From Clostridium pascui (GTDB lineage: Bacteria; Bacillota; Clostridia; Clostridiales; Clostridiaceae), in contig NZ_JAFBDB010000001.1 in NCBI RefSeq assembly GCF_016908015.1, positions 682,001 through 746,000 of the forward strand: 64,000 nt of DNA, read 5' to 3'. The first letter of the stretch is position 1. Each line of letters begins with the position of its first letter. Below, piece after piece: positions 31,968 to 40,701 of the stretch. Under the pieces are notes generated by a model. That model had not been told where the DNA came from, did no database searches, and saw only the letters and a list, made by a program, of their open reading frames with translations. A program made the position numbers and the translations under genes.

Positions 31968-33041
31968 ATGGATTATAACGTTACTTGGAGAAAAAAAGAT
32001 AAAGGTTGGCAGTGCATTATTTCTTATAAGGATTCAACTGGTAAGTGGAAACAAAAGTCAAAACAAGGATTTAAAACCCAAAAAGATGGAAAACCTTATA
32101 TTGATAAAACAGTAAAAGAATTAGAGTCTACTGTTAAAAATAATATAAATATAAATGATAACGAAAAAACTTTTGAAGAAGTTACTAAAATGTATTTGGA
32201 ACATAGCATCTTATATAAAGAATATAACACTGTTGAATCTTATAAAAATACTTTTTCCAAGTTTTCTAATTTAAATGATGAAAAAATCAAAGATATAAAA
32301 AAATATGATGTACAAAAAGTGGTTGATTGTTTTATAAAAGAAGGACTTAAATTTTCAACAATAGAAACATATTTAAGACGACTAAATGTGTTTTTTAAAT
32401 ATGTGAGAGATGATTTAAATCTAATTGTTGAATTACCTACTACAAACATAAAGATTCCTAAAGATAAAGATAAAGTTGATAAAAAAGCTCTTAATAAAAA
32501 AGATTTAAAAATACTGTTAAGAAGCCTAAAAGGCAGTAAATTTTATATAGTTGCTTTTATAGCCGCTAATACTGGTATGAGACTAGGAGAGATTTTAGGG
32601 CTTACCTGGAGTGATTTAGATGAAATTAATTTGACTTTAGATGTTAATAAGCAATGGAAAATATCTAAGGAGAATAAAAAATCTAGTTTTGGAGATTTAA
32701 AAGGTAAAAATTCTTATCGAATAATCCCAATATCAAATAACACATTAAAAGAGCTTAAAAATTATAGAAAAAATTATCCAACTGATATTTATAATAGGAT
32801 TGCACCTTTTAATGTAGCAAGTATTGATAAATATCTAAATCCTAAATTAAGAGAACTTGCTGGAATATCCATACACGAGTTAAGGCATACTTATGCAACA
32901 ACTCTGATATCTAATGGAGTAGATTTTAAAACAGCTGCTAAATTGCTTGGTCATGATGTTAAACAAACAATGAAAACTTATAGTCACGTTAATGATGATA
33001 TGATGAAAAAGGCAACTAGCATCATTGAAAATGTTTTTTAA
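31968..33041 (+). CDS. int: Tyrosine site-specific integrase
   Basis: About 357 aa from ATG 31968, behind AAAGGAAGTG. N-terminal arm-binding domain (YNVTWRKKDKGWQCIISYKD), core-binding SAM-like domain, then the catalytic domain with TGMRLGEILGLTWSDL (Arg I), a central Lys, HELRHTYATTL (His-x-x-Arg) and MKTYSHVNDD with the nucleophile Tyr. It integrates the phage DNA at the adjacent site and excises it on induction. It lies at the very end of the prophage, next to the host gene. Confidence 0.97.
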   Translation: MDYNVTWRKKDKGWQCIISYKDSTGKWKQKSKQGFKTQKDGKPYIDKTVKELESTVKNNININDNEKTFEEVTKMYLEHSILYKEYNTVESYKNTFSKFSNLNDEKIKDIKKYDVQKVVDCFIKEGLKFSTIETYLRRLNVFFKYVRDDLNLIVELPTTNIKIPKDKDKVDKKALNKKDLKILLRSLKGSKFYIVAFIAANTGMRLGEILGLTWSDLDEINLTLDVNKQWKISKENKKSSFGDLKGKNSYRIIPISNNTLKELKNYRKNYPTDIYNRIAPFNVASIDKYLNPKLRELAGISIHELRHTYATTLISNGVDFKTAAKLLGHDVKQTMKTYSHVNDDMMKKATSIIENVF

Positions 33042-33081
33042 ATAATTTTTAAAAATTATTTTTGACGAAGTTTTTGACGAA
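33041..33081 (+). repeat. Palindrome and tandem repeat after int
   Basis: The int stop codon merges into a perfect 20-bp palindrome (33041-33060, AATAATTTTTAAAAATTATT), a weak terminator-like hairpin. Then TTTTTGACGAA is repeated twice (33059-33069, 33071-33081), spaced by one base. These could be integrase arm-type sites. Confidence 0.55.
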
Positions 33082-33108
33082 ATCTCATGAACTATTGATG
33101 TTATTAGC

Positions 33109-34110
33109 TTATATAAAATAATCTGCATATTGTCTTAATATGCTTTTTAGTCCTGTTGTAAAAGTAAGTCCTGTTTTATTATTTACATTTATTTGATTTA
33201 TATCTTTTACATTATACTCTACAGGATCCTCTATAGTAATTATATTTTTGTGTTGCTTATCTATCTCGTTTATCATTGAATATAGAGTTGTAGTTTTTCC
33301 ACTACCTGTAGGCCCTGTAACAAGTACCATTCCATAAGGAATATTTAGAAAACTCCTTATTAGTTGTATACCCTTATTATCAAATCCCAGCTTTGAAAGA
33401 GATATATTTTCACTATCTTTATAGAGAATCCTTAAAGCCAATTTTTCTCCATAGATTGTCGGCATACTTGATACTCTTATATCATAAGTTTTAGAATTTG
33501 CTTTATACTCAAATTTCCCATCTTGAGGTATTCTCTTTTCTGTAATATCTAAATTACTTAATATCTTTATTCTTATTGTAACTTGATTAAATATGTTCTT
33601 TGGTATCTCCTGTACCCTATATAAAACTCCATCTATCCTAAATCTTATAGCTACATTATGGTCATTAGGTTCTAAATGTATGTCACTTGATTTTTTAAGT
33701 ATAGCTTCAGTTATAATATAGTTTAGAATTTTTATAATTGGTGAGTTTAAACTTTCCTTTTTAATAAGTTGATTTTTACTCTCTTCTGCTTCGTTTAATT
33801 TATATACTGCCTCTTGTGCTTCTTTTTCTTCATAATTTTTATATATTAAATTTAAAATCTTTTCTCTATCCCCTTTAAATGCTTCTATTTTCTTTTTAGA
33901 AATAAATTTTAGTTCTTCTATTGCATAAGCATTCAAATCCTCTGCCGAAATCAACTGTAGCTTATCTTGAGCAATTTTAAAGGGTAATATTGAATATCTA
34001 CGGGAAATATCCATAGGTATAAGTTTAAGTGCCTCACTACTTATTTTAAGCGCATCTACATCTATATACCTTAATTCCAAATCATCCACCACCTTTCCTT
34101 TATTATCCAT
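33109..34110 (-). pseudogene. PilB/GspE-type secretion ATPase, 5' part, split by the prophage
   Basis: 333 codons. N1/N2-type domains at residues 1-130, then core: Walker A GPTGSGKTTTLYS (about 255-267), Asp box DIHLEPND and Walker B-like ITIEDPVEYN. It ends LKSILRQ followed by YADYFI and a stop, where family members read LRQDPD and continue with about 150 more residues. The rest of the gene is expected left of the prophage. The intact enzyme powers type IV pilus or competence-type pseudopilus assembly. Start may really be TTG 34080 behind AAGGTGG. Confidence 0.93.
33125..33143. other. Prophage attachment site (core, attR-like)
   Basis: GCATATT-GTCTT-AATATGC: 7-bp inverted repeat with a 5-bp spacer, a typical tyrosine-recombinase core. 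It spans the point where the host ATPase reading frame changes from SILRQ to phage-derived codons. The partner site is left of the window. Confidence 0.75.
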
Positions 34111-34150
34111 TTAAGATACTATCCATTATTTTAAGAAATAATCATATGAA

Positions 34151-34207
34151 ACAAAAAAAGTGACTCATTTATACAATTCTTTGAAAAATTATATAAATGA
34201 GTCACTT
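34151..34207 (-). terminator. Strong terminator between lipoprotein and pilB genes
   Basis: 16-bp perfect stem AAGTGACTCATTTATA/TATAAATGAGTCACTT (34158-34173, 34192-34207) with an A run at the left edge, read as T on the minus strand. Ends the dapF-lipoprotein transcript. Confidence 0.93.
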
Positions 34208-34209
34208 AA

Positions 34210-35274
34210 TTATTCACTTATTATTTTATAGTATGACGGTTCATCAGAAATTAATACGTTAGAATTTTCATCTTCATTATATATAAATACATCATTTTTT
34301 AACTTATTATCTTCGGAATATCCTAGATAATATATAAATCCTTTATTATCTATGGCTAATCCTCCATTAGGATCTACGAATTTAGGAAAATCATAATTTA
34401 CCTTATTTAAGCTTAAATCATCTAGAGATAATTTAAATAAATTAGCTTCTTCCCCATTTTCAGCTGCAATTATAAATATTTCTTTTTGTTTTTCATTATA
34501 TATTCCATCATATATGATTTCAAAACTTATATCTAATTTTTTTAATGATTTATCAACCTTACTATATATCATTAAATTATTTGAGTCTCCATTATCTAAC
34601 AACATAAGTATGTTATCCTCATAAGGGATAAAAAATTTACAATATCCATTAAGAGGAGGTGTATATAATGTTTCTTTTTCATCTTTTATATTGTATTTGA
34701 AAATATTTGCCCCTTTGTCTTCCGATGCTCCATAGTATAATATTTCATCTTCATTTAGCCATGTATATAAATTTCCAGATACCAATGTTTGATTATTAAT
34801 TAAAATAGGTCTATTCATCTTTGTATCATATATTTTAAGTCCTTCTGCACTATCAAATGAATCTTGTTTAAAGCTTCTATATGCTAAATAGTTAGCATTA
34901 GGAGATAACTTCATATCCTCAGCAGTATAAAAATCCTGTAAAACTTTTTCTCCACTTAAACTCAATATCTTAATAATACTTTTATTGAAATTTTCCCCTT
35001 TAGAAATTATCTCTTTAAATACATATATATTATTTTCATTATTATATTTTATATCACTTATACTTTTTAGTTTCTCTATGCTTTTTAAAGATAGTTCTTT
35101 TTCCTGAAAAACAGTTATATTATTTTCTTCACTTCTTAATATAGAAACTTTAGAATACTTAGGTAAAACCACTTCATAACCATTATCATTTACTTCATCT
35201 CTATTGCAAGAACAACTAACTATCATAAAAAATATTAGTGTTGCTAATAAAACATATCTTTTAATAAGCGTCAT
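34210..35274 (-). CDS. Lipoprotein, beta-propeller-like, unknown function
   Basis: 354 aa. Signal peptide MTLIKRYVLLATLIFFMIVS and lipobox IVSC, lipidated Cys at about 21. The rest has repeated short blades such as LSPNANYLAYRSF and TWLNEDEILYYGASED, the TolB/WD40-like pattern. It would be a cell-surface, membrane-anchored protein. It overlaps the dapF stop by one base (TAATG), so the two are cotranscribed; no functional link to lysine synthesis is clear. Confidence 0.85.
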   Translation of the reverse strand: MTLIKRYVLLATLIFFMIVSCSCNRDEVNDNGYEVVLPKYSKVSILRSEENNITVFQEKELSLKSIEKLKSISDIKYNNENNIYVFKEIISKGENFNKSIIKILSLSGEKVLQDFYTAEDMKLSPNANYLAYRSFKQDSFDSAEGLKIYDTKMNRPILINNQTLVSGNLYTWLNEDEILYYGASEDKGANIFKYNIKDEKETLYTPPLNGYCKFFIPYEDNILMLLDNGDSNNLMIYSKVDKSLKKLDISFEIIYDGIYNEKQKEIFIIAAENGEEANLFKLSLDDLSLNKVNYDFPKFVDPNGGLAIDNKGFIYYLGYSEDNKLKNDVFIYNEDENSNVLISDEPSYYKIISE

Positions 35275-36098
35275 TACTCTAATTTATACTCTCCTACAAA
35301 TACTGTTTCAGCAGGTCCCTTCATAAACACTCCTAAAGGGCCAACTTCTATGTCAAGTATTCCTCCTGGTAACTCTACTCGCACTTTTGAACTTACAATT
35401 CCTAATTTGTTGCATGCAACAACGGATGCACAGCTTCCTGTACCACAAGCTAAGGTAGGACCTGCGCCTCTTTCCCAGGTCTTAACTTTGATATTTTCTC
35501 TGTCTACAATCTCACAAAAGTTAACATTTGTTCCATTTGGAAATAATTCGCATTTTTCTATAACGCTTCCTTCTGTTACGTCAGAATCCTCTAATTTTCC
35601 TATTATAACCGTATGAGGCACACCCATAAGTAATGAAGTTATTGTATAAGTTCTATCATTTATTAGTAACTCTTTTTCTATTATTTCATCATCACTATTT
35701 GCCGGAATATGCTTAGGTTTGAAAGAAGGAGTCCCCATATCTATCTTTATATTAACTGCTTTATCATTCCTAACTTCTAAGAATGCTTCTTTAATGCCAT
35801 CCCCTGTCTCTATTTTCATACTTTTTTCTTTTACTATATTATTATCATATACATACTTTGCAAAGCATCTTATTCCATTTCCGCACATAGATGCATAAGA
35901 CCCATCTGCATTAATTATTATCATTTGTATAGGAGCTATGGTACTTTTAGTTACAATAATAAGTCCATCTGCACCTATTCCAAAATGCCTATCGCATAAC
36001 TCCTTAGCTATATCTCCATAATTCTCTTTATATATACCATCAATATCTTCAATAACGACAAAATCATTTCCATTTCCATGCATTTTAACAAATTTCAT
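35274..36098 (-). CDS. dapF: Diaminopimelate epimerase
   Basis: 274 aa. It interconverts LL- and meso-diaminopimelate for lysine and peptidoglycan. Both catalytic Cys motifs are present: MCGNGIRCF (about residue 73) and LACGTGSCASVVA (about 219), with FVKMHGNGNDFVV at the N-terminus. The product is used by the DAP-type MurE encoded later in this window. Upstream AT-rich region holds divergent promoters toward rqcH. Confidence 0.97.
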   Translation of the reverse strand: MKFVKMHGNGNDFVVIEDIDGIYKENYGDIAKELCDRHFGIGADGLIIVTKSTIAPIQMIIINADGSYASMCGNGIRCFAKYVYDNNIVKEKSMKIETGDGIKEAFLEVRNDKAVNIKIDMGTPSFKPKHIPANSDDEIIEKELLINDRTYTITSLLMGVPHTVIIGKLEDSDVTEGSVIEKCELFPNGTNVNFCEIVDRENIKVKTWERGAGPTLACGTGSCASVVACNKLGIVSSKVRVELPGGILDIEVGPLGVFMKGPAETVFVGEYKLE

Positions 36099-36264
36099 AA
36101 TTTATACCTCCTAAAAAATATCAAAAATAGTTTACTACTTTATGTAAATAATATCAATAATTAAATATATCTTTATTTTAAATTTTTATAATGTTATACT
36201 ATATAATACGAGAAAAGGCCATAATTTACCTTTACTCATACATTGTTTTGAAAGGATGATTACT

Positions 36265-37998
36265 TTGGCATTAGACGGTATTTTTTTATATAGCCTCGTC
36301 CAAGAATTTAAGGATAAAATTATTGGAGGTAAGGTAGAAAAAATAAATCAACCCGAAAAAGATGAATTACTATTATCCATAAAAAAGGATAGGGTAATTT
36401 TTAAGCTTCTTATAAGTGCTAGTGCTGTGTATCCTAGAATTCATTTTACAGATATAACAAAAGAAAATCCCATGTCTCCGCCTATGTTTTGTATGCTTTT
36501 AAGAAAATATTTGACTAGTTCTAGAATTGTAGATGTCAGACAGCTTGAATCGGATAGAGTATTATTTTTGGATTTTCAAAGCAAAGATGAATTTGGTTTT
36601 GACAGCATTTATACTTTAGTAATTGAAATAATGGGAAGACATAGCAATGTAACTTTAGTACGTGCTAAGGACAATATGATAATGGATAGCATAAAACATG
36701 TTACTCCAGATATAAATAGCATTAGATGTCTTTATCCTGGAATAAAGTTTGTATATCCACCTTCTTCAGAAAAATTAAATCCTTTTAATTATACATACGA
36801 AGATTTATCTAAATTTGTTACTGAATCAGAACTAAAAGCAGATAAGAATTTCTTCTCTAAGGTATTTACAGGAGTAAGCACTGGATTTTCTAAAGAATTA
36901 CACAATAGATTGGCTTTAAAAAATATCACTCTTTCTTTAGAAAACTTAAATGTTATTAATGATTATATATGTGATGTCTTTAATAATTTATATAATAAAA
37001 ACTTTTATTTTGCAACATATTCTCTGGAAAATCGTTTAAAAGATTTTCACTGCATCAAGTCAACTTATATGAATGACTATGAGTATATAGAATATAATTC
37101 TCCTTCAAAGCTTTTAGATAAATACTATGCTGAAAAGGATAAAGAAGATAGATTATCTAGTAGGTCATCTAACTTACAAAAGCTTGTAAATACAAATTTA
37201 GACAGATGCTTAAAAAAATTAGATATACTTAAAAACAACTTAAAAGAGTGTGCAGAAAAGGATACGTATAGAATATTCGGAGAACTTTTAACTGCCAACA
37301 TATATAATATAAAGCCAGGCAATGAAACTATAGAAGTTTTAAATTATTATAGTGAAGATGGGGAGTTTGTTAAGATAAAACTAGATCCAAATAAGTCCTC
37401 TTCTCAAAACATACAAATGTATTTTAAAAAATACAATAAATTAAAAAAATCTGAAGAAGCTGCATCAATACAAATAGAGAGTACTAAAGAAGAAATTAGG
37501 TATCTACAGTCAGTACTCACAAACATACTAAATATTGAAGATTACAATAGCATTGATGAGATTAAAAATGAGCTTATGGAAACTGGATATATAAAATTCA
37601 AGAAAGATTCCAAAAAGAAGGATAAGAAAAGCAAGCCAATGCATTTTATATCCTCTGACGGTATAGATATATATGTAGGTAAAAACAATATTCAAAATGA
37701 CTTTTTAACTCTAAAATTTGCTGATAAAAATGACATATGGCTTCATACAAAGGAGATCCCAGGTTCACATGTAATTATAAAGCATAAGGGAAATTTACCT
37801 GAAACAACATTAGATGAAGCAGCAAATTTAGCAGCTTATTATAGCAAGGCTAAAGATTCTTCTAAAGTTGCTATAGATTATACAGAAGCTCGCCATGTTC
37901 ACAAACCAAACGGTGCGAAACCTGGCATGGTCATATATTATACAAATAAAACTATATATATAACTCCTGAAAAACCAAACTTAAAAAAGCTTCAATAA
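36265..37998 (+). CDS. rqcH: RqcH/NEMF-type ribosome quality-control factor (FbpA-like)
   Basis: About 577 aa. NFACT-N domain at the N-terminus (LDGIFLYSLVQEFKDKIIGG; PRIHFTDI), HhH and coiled-coil middle, and NFACT-R at the C-terminus (KNDIWLHTKEIPGSHVIIK, KPGMVIYYTNKTIYITPE). In bacteria RqcH adds alanine tails to stalled nascent chains on 50S subunits. TTG 36265 (MALDGIF) with AAAGG at 8 nt is the likely start; an ATG at 36256 sits inside the ribosome site. Divergent from dapF. Confidence 0.95.
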   Translation: MALDGIFLYSLVQEFKDKIIGGKVEKINQPEKDELLLSIKKDRVIFKLLISASAVYPRIHFTDITKENPMSPPMFCMLLRKYLTSSRIVDVRQLESDRVLFLDFQSKDEFGFDSIYTLVIEIMGRHSNVTLVRAKDNMIMDSIKHVTPDINSIRCLYPGIKFVYPPSSEKLNPFNYTYEDLSKFVTESELKADKNFFSKVFTGVSTGFSKELHNRLALKNITLSLENLNVINDYICDVFNNLYNKNFYFATYSLENRLKDFHCIKSTYMNDYEYIEYNSPSKLLDKYYAEKDKEDRLSSRSSNLQKLVNTNLDRCLKKLDILKNNLKECAEKDTYRIFGELLTANIYNIKPGNETIEVLNYYSEDGEFVKIKLDPNKSSSQNIQMYFKKYNKLKKSEEAASIQIESTKEEIRYLQSVLTNILNIEDYNSIDEIKNELMETGYIKFKKDSKKKDKKSKPMHFISSDGIDIYVGKNNIQNDFLTLKFADKNDIWLHTKEIPGSHVIIKHKGNLPETTLDEAANLAAYYSKAKDSSKVAIDYTEARHVHKPNGAKPGMVIYYTNKTIYITPEKPNLKKLQ

Positions 37999-38016
37999 AA
38001 TTATTGAAGCTTTTTT
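37983..38016 (+). terminator. Bidirectional terminator after rqcH
   Basis: 14-bp stem AAAAAAGCTTCAAT/ATTGAAGCTTTTTT with a 6-nt loop, T run on the plus strand and A run on the minus; serves rqcH and probably the convergent small-gene operon. Confidence 0.92.
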
Positions 38017-38051
38017 ATACTAATTATTATCAAAATATTTTTCTTAAATAA

Positions 38052-38189
38052 TTATTTGTCATATCGTTTAGAATTTATATATACATTCATAGCCTGCATA
38101 GCTTTATAGGATAAAAATACAAATGCCATTTTTGCCATTATAGTGACTATTGGATCTAGATATGTAAAAAACCACAGTGCATTATTCAT
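38052..38189 (-). CDS. 45-aa small membrane protein
   Basis: 45 aa with AGGGGGAA before the ATG: MNNALWFFTYLDPIVTIMAK then MAFVFLSYKAMQAMNVYI, one hydrophobic helix and a basic tail (NSKRYDK). Such tiny membrane proteins occur in clostridia; no function known. Confidence 0.6.
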   Translation of the reverse strand: MNNALWFFTYLDPIVTIMAKMAFVFLSYKAMQAMNVYINSKRYDK

Positions 38190-38215
38190 CTACTTCCCCC
38201 TATATAATTATACCT

Positions 38216-38488
38216 TTACTTGTTTTCATCATTCAATTCTTCGATTTCAAATTTATCAAACTCTATTTCTTCAATGAAATTATTTTCATCAAAAGAAGTT
38301 TTATTTCTGTTGTTGTATTCTTCTAAATTATGATTAAGCCAGTAGGGTTTAGCAATATCCATTTCCTTGCATATTTCCGTTACTGCTTCTTTTAAAGCTT
38401 CTTGATATGTATTTTTTATTACTAGTTCAATTACTTTATCTTTAATTATTTTATTATCTTTTATGAGTTTTCCCCAAATTCTTAACAT
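38216..38488 (-). CDS. Hypothetical protein, 90 aa
   Basis: 90 aa, probably a conserved clostridial small protein: MLRIWGKLIKDNKIIKDKVIEL, then a helix with EALKEAVTEICKEMDIAKPYWL and an acidic tail. AGGT-type ribosome site present. Cotranscribed with the 45-aa membrane protein. Family not recognised. Confidence 0.75.
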   Translation of the reverse strand: MLRIWGKLIKDNKIIKDKVIELVIKNTYQEALKEAVTEICKEMDIAKPYWLNHNLEEYNNRNKTSFDENNFIEEIEFDKFEIEELNDENK

Positions 38489-38563
38489 TAGCTACCTCCC
38501 AAGTATATATTATTATTTATTCATTTTATAACAAATTTTTAATTATTACCATAATAAAATAAC

Positions 38564-38597
38564 TTAAAAAGGGAGTTTGCATTTGCAAACTCCCTTA
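38564..38597 (-). terminator. Terminator after uraA
   Basis: Perfect 10-bp stem GGGAGTTTGC/GCAAACTCCC with a 4-nt loop, five T on the minus strand after it. Ends the pyrR-uraA operon. Confidence 0.93.
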
Positions 38598-38626
38598 ATT
38601 CTACTATCTAATGCATTATCTCTAAC

Positions 38627-39949
38627 TTATACTGCTTTAGCTTCTTTGTCATCTGATGAATTTGGTACTTCTTCTTCTGATTTACTTATTTTAGGCAATA
38701 TCACATTTAATATTACTCCCACTAAAGTTGCAAGAGCTACACCTGCTATTTCTACTGGAGCTCCATTTACTGTAAACTTTATTGCTGCTCCACCTATACC
38801 TAAAACTATTATAACAGATGATATAACTAAATTCCTTTTCATACCGAAATCAACTTTATCTTCTACAAATATTCTAAATCCTGAAGAAGCTATTATTCCA
38901 AAGAGTAGTATACTCACTCCACCCATTATTGGGATTGGAATAGTTTCTATTACAGTCGCCACTGGTCCTATAAAGGATAGTATTATTGCAAGTATCGCAG
39001 CTCCTCCTATTACCCACACACTATAAACTCTAGTTATTGCCATAACACCTATATTTTCTCCATAAGTTGTATTTGGAGGACCTCCTGCAAGTCCAGCAAA
39101 TATGGTAGCAACTCCGTCGCCTAGTATTGATCTATGAAGGCCTGGATCCTTAGTGAAATCTTTTCCAACTACATTATTTACTACATATACATGTCCTATA
39201 TGCTCTGCTAGTGTTACAAAAGCTACTGGTGCCATAAGTATTATAGCATTCAAATTAAATTTCGGTGCCATAAAAGGTGGTATTTGAAATAATGGTGCTT
39301 GTAAAATTTTATTTATACTTTCATCAGGAATTACTCCTAACAAAAGTGCTGACATGTATCCTGTTATCATTGCTATAAGTATTGGAATTACTCCAAGAAA
39401 CCCTTTAAAGTACATTGTACCTATAACCCCTACACCTAAAGTTATCATGGAAACTGCAATCCATGCCCATCTTGATACTGATGCCATAGAAGGATCTGTA
39501 AAGCTGGCGTTAAGACCTGCCCAATTTATTGCCGTTCCTGCAAGTCCTAAACCTATAACTATAACTACTGATCCAACCACTACTGGAGGCAATAATTTAT
39601 TTATCCACTCCGTACCAGTATAACTAATAATTAATGCCACTATTGTATACAATAGTCCCGCAGCTATTATTCCAGATAGCATTGCTTGTTTACCATATGC
39701 TGAGGAAGCAACTACCATTGGACCAATGAATGCAAAGGATGAACCAATGTATGAAGGTAATTTTGCCTTGGTACATAAAATGTATAAGAGCGTTCCAACA
39801 CCGCTAGCAAAGAGTGCTATAGATGGACTCATCCCTGTAAGCATAGGTACAAGAACGGTAGCTCCTACCATAGCAAATAAGTGCTGAAAACTTAATGGTA
39901 TTGTCTTTAAAATAGGTAATCTTTCATTTACATCTACATAATTCTTCAT
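38627..39949 (-). CDS. uraA: Uracil permease (NCS2 family)
   Basis: 440 aa, about 12-14 TM segments. NCS2 features: LSFQHLFAMVGATVLVP near the N-terminus, GSVVIVIGLGLAGTA, FVTLAEHIGHVY with the family Glu, and GGPPNTTYGENIGVMA (second Glu). Imports uracil by proton symport. Acidic cytoplasmic tail (SKSEEEVPNSSDDKEAKAV). In an operon behind pyrR and a pyrimidine attenuator, so expression falls with UMP. Confidence 0.95.
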   Translation of the reverse strand: MKNYVDVNERLPILKTIPLSFQHLFAMVGATVLVPMLTGMSPSIALFASGVGTLLYILCTKAKLPSYIGSSFAFIGPMVVASSAYGKQAMLSGIIAAGLLYTIVALIISYTGTEWINKLLPPVVVGSVVIVIGLGLAGTAINWAGLNASFTDPSMASVSRWAWIAVSMITLGVGVIGTMYFKGFLGVIPILIAMITGYMSALLLGVIPDESINKILQAPLFQIPPFMAPKFNLNAIILMAPVAFVTLAEHIGHVYVVNNVVGKDFTKDPGLHRSILGDGVATIFAGLAGGPPNTTYGENIGVMAITRVYSVWVIGGAAILAIILSFIGPVATVIETIPIPIMGGVSILLFGIIASSGFRIFVEDKVDFGMKRNLVISSVIIVLGIGGAAIKFTVNGAPVEIAGVALATLVGVILNVILPKISKSEEEVPNSSDDKEAKAV

Positions 39950-40014
39950 TTATACTCCCCCTTTTTTAGCCTCTCTGAGCTAATTTAAAAGTATATATTA
40001 GCTTTATAGAAAGC

Positions 40015-40551
40015 TTATACTTCATAAATTTTTACTGAGTCTTCTCCATCTATTTCACTTACTGCTACTGAAACTATTTCTTCGTGAGATGTAGGTATAT
40101 TTTTTCCCACATAATCTGGTCTTATAGGAAGCTCTCTATGCCCTCTATCTACCATAACTGCAAGCTGTATCATATTAGGTCTTCCGTTATGGAGTACTGC
40201 ATCTATAGAAGCTCTTACTGTTCTTCCTGTATATATTACATCATCAACTATTATTACCTTTTTATCCTTAATTTCAACTTCTATTTTATCATTATTTATA
40301 TTTGGATCTTCATTTAAAGTACTTAAATCATCTCTATACAATGTAATATCTACACTGCCTACTGGAACCTTAACGCCTTCAAATTCTTCAATATTTTTAG
40401 CTATTTTTTGTGCAAGAGGCACTCCTCTTCTCTTTACTCCTATTAAAACAATATCTTCTACACCTTTATTCTTTTCTATGATTTCATGTGCTACCCTAGC
40501 TAATGCTCTCTTCATTGCCTTGTCATCTAAAATAACTGCTTTTAAATTCAT
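40015..40551 (-). CDS. pyrR: PyrR bifunctional regulator / uracil phosphoribosyltransferase
   Basis: 178 aa. PRPP motif [16 protein letters not shown] at about 96-111, [14 protein letters not shown] and [15 protein letters not shown] at the N-terminus match PyrR. With UMP bound it stabilises an anti-antiterminator in pyr leader RNA; it also has weak UPRTase activity. The gene carries such a leader itself. First gene before uraA. Confidence 0.96.
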   Translation of the reverse strand: MNLKAVILDDKAMKRALARVAHEIIEKNKGVEDIVLIGVKRRGVPLAQKIAKNIEEFEGVKVPVGSVDITLYRDDLSTLNEDPNINNDKIEVEIKDKKVIIVDDVIYTGRTVRASIDAVLHNGRPNMIQLAVMVDRGHRELPIRPDYVGKNIPTSHEEIVSVAVSEIDGEDSVKIYEV

Positions 40552-40576
40552 TTTTTAACCACCTTTCACAAAATAT

Positions 40577-40672
40577 AAAAAAGCGCCTTGATCTGTGAAT
40601 CAAGACGCACTTATACTCTACTATCTATATCGCGCCTTATGATCTCACAGGACCACTTAAAGGAAACTTATT
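40577..40672 (-). promoter_or_regulatory. PyrR-responsive leader with attenuator
   Basis: On the minus strand TCCTTTAAGTGGTCCTGTGA with the following AGATCATAAGGCGC resembles the conserved PyrR-binding loop (anti-antiterminator). Downstream, GCGTCTTGAT/ATCAAGGCGC with a T run is a strong terminator (stem arms 40583-40592, 40599-40608). The arrangement ends 26 bp before pyrR. Confidence 0.88.
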
Positions 40673-40701
40673 TCTATAATTAGAATATCATTAATTTAAT
40701 A

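Larger units (their letters stand above)
1..33143. mobile_element. Prophage (right-hand 33 kb), inserted in a pilB/gspE-type gene
   Basis: A continuous tailed-phage gene set fills this stretch: tail, head, packaging, replication, immunity and integrase modules in standard order. The integrase sits at the right end and a host type II/IV secretion ATPase gene is cut immediately beyond it. The left end, the lysis genes and the second attachment site are outside the window. gpE-type capsid, connectors, tail tube and tape measure point to a long-tailed phage; no sheath gene is seen, so siphovirus-like morphology is likely but not proven. Two replication genes carry frameshifts, so inducibility is uncertain. 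Confidence 0.97.

Noticed and set aside
38577-39026. 149-codon plus-strand frame opposite uraA
   Set aside because: Antisense to a clear NCS2 permease; the Ile/Thr/Pro-rich product is typical of a shadow frame.
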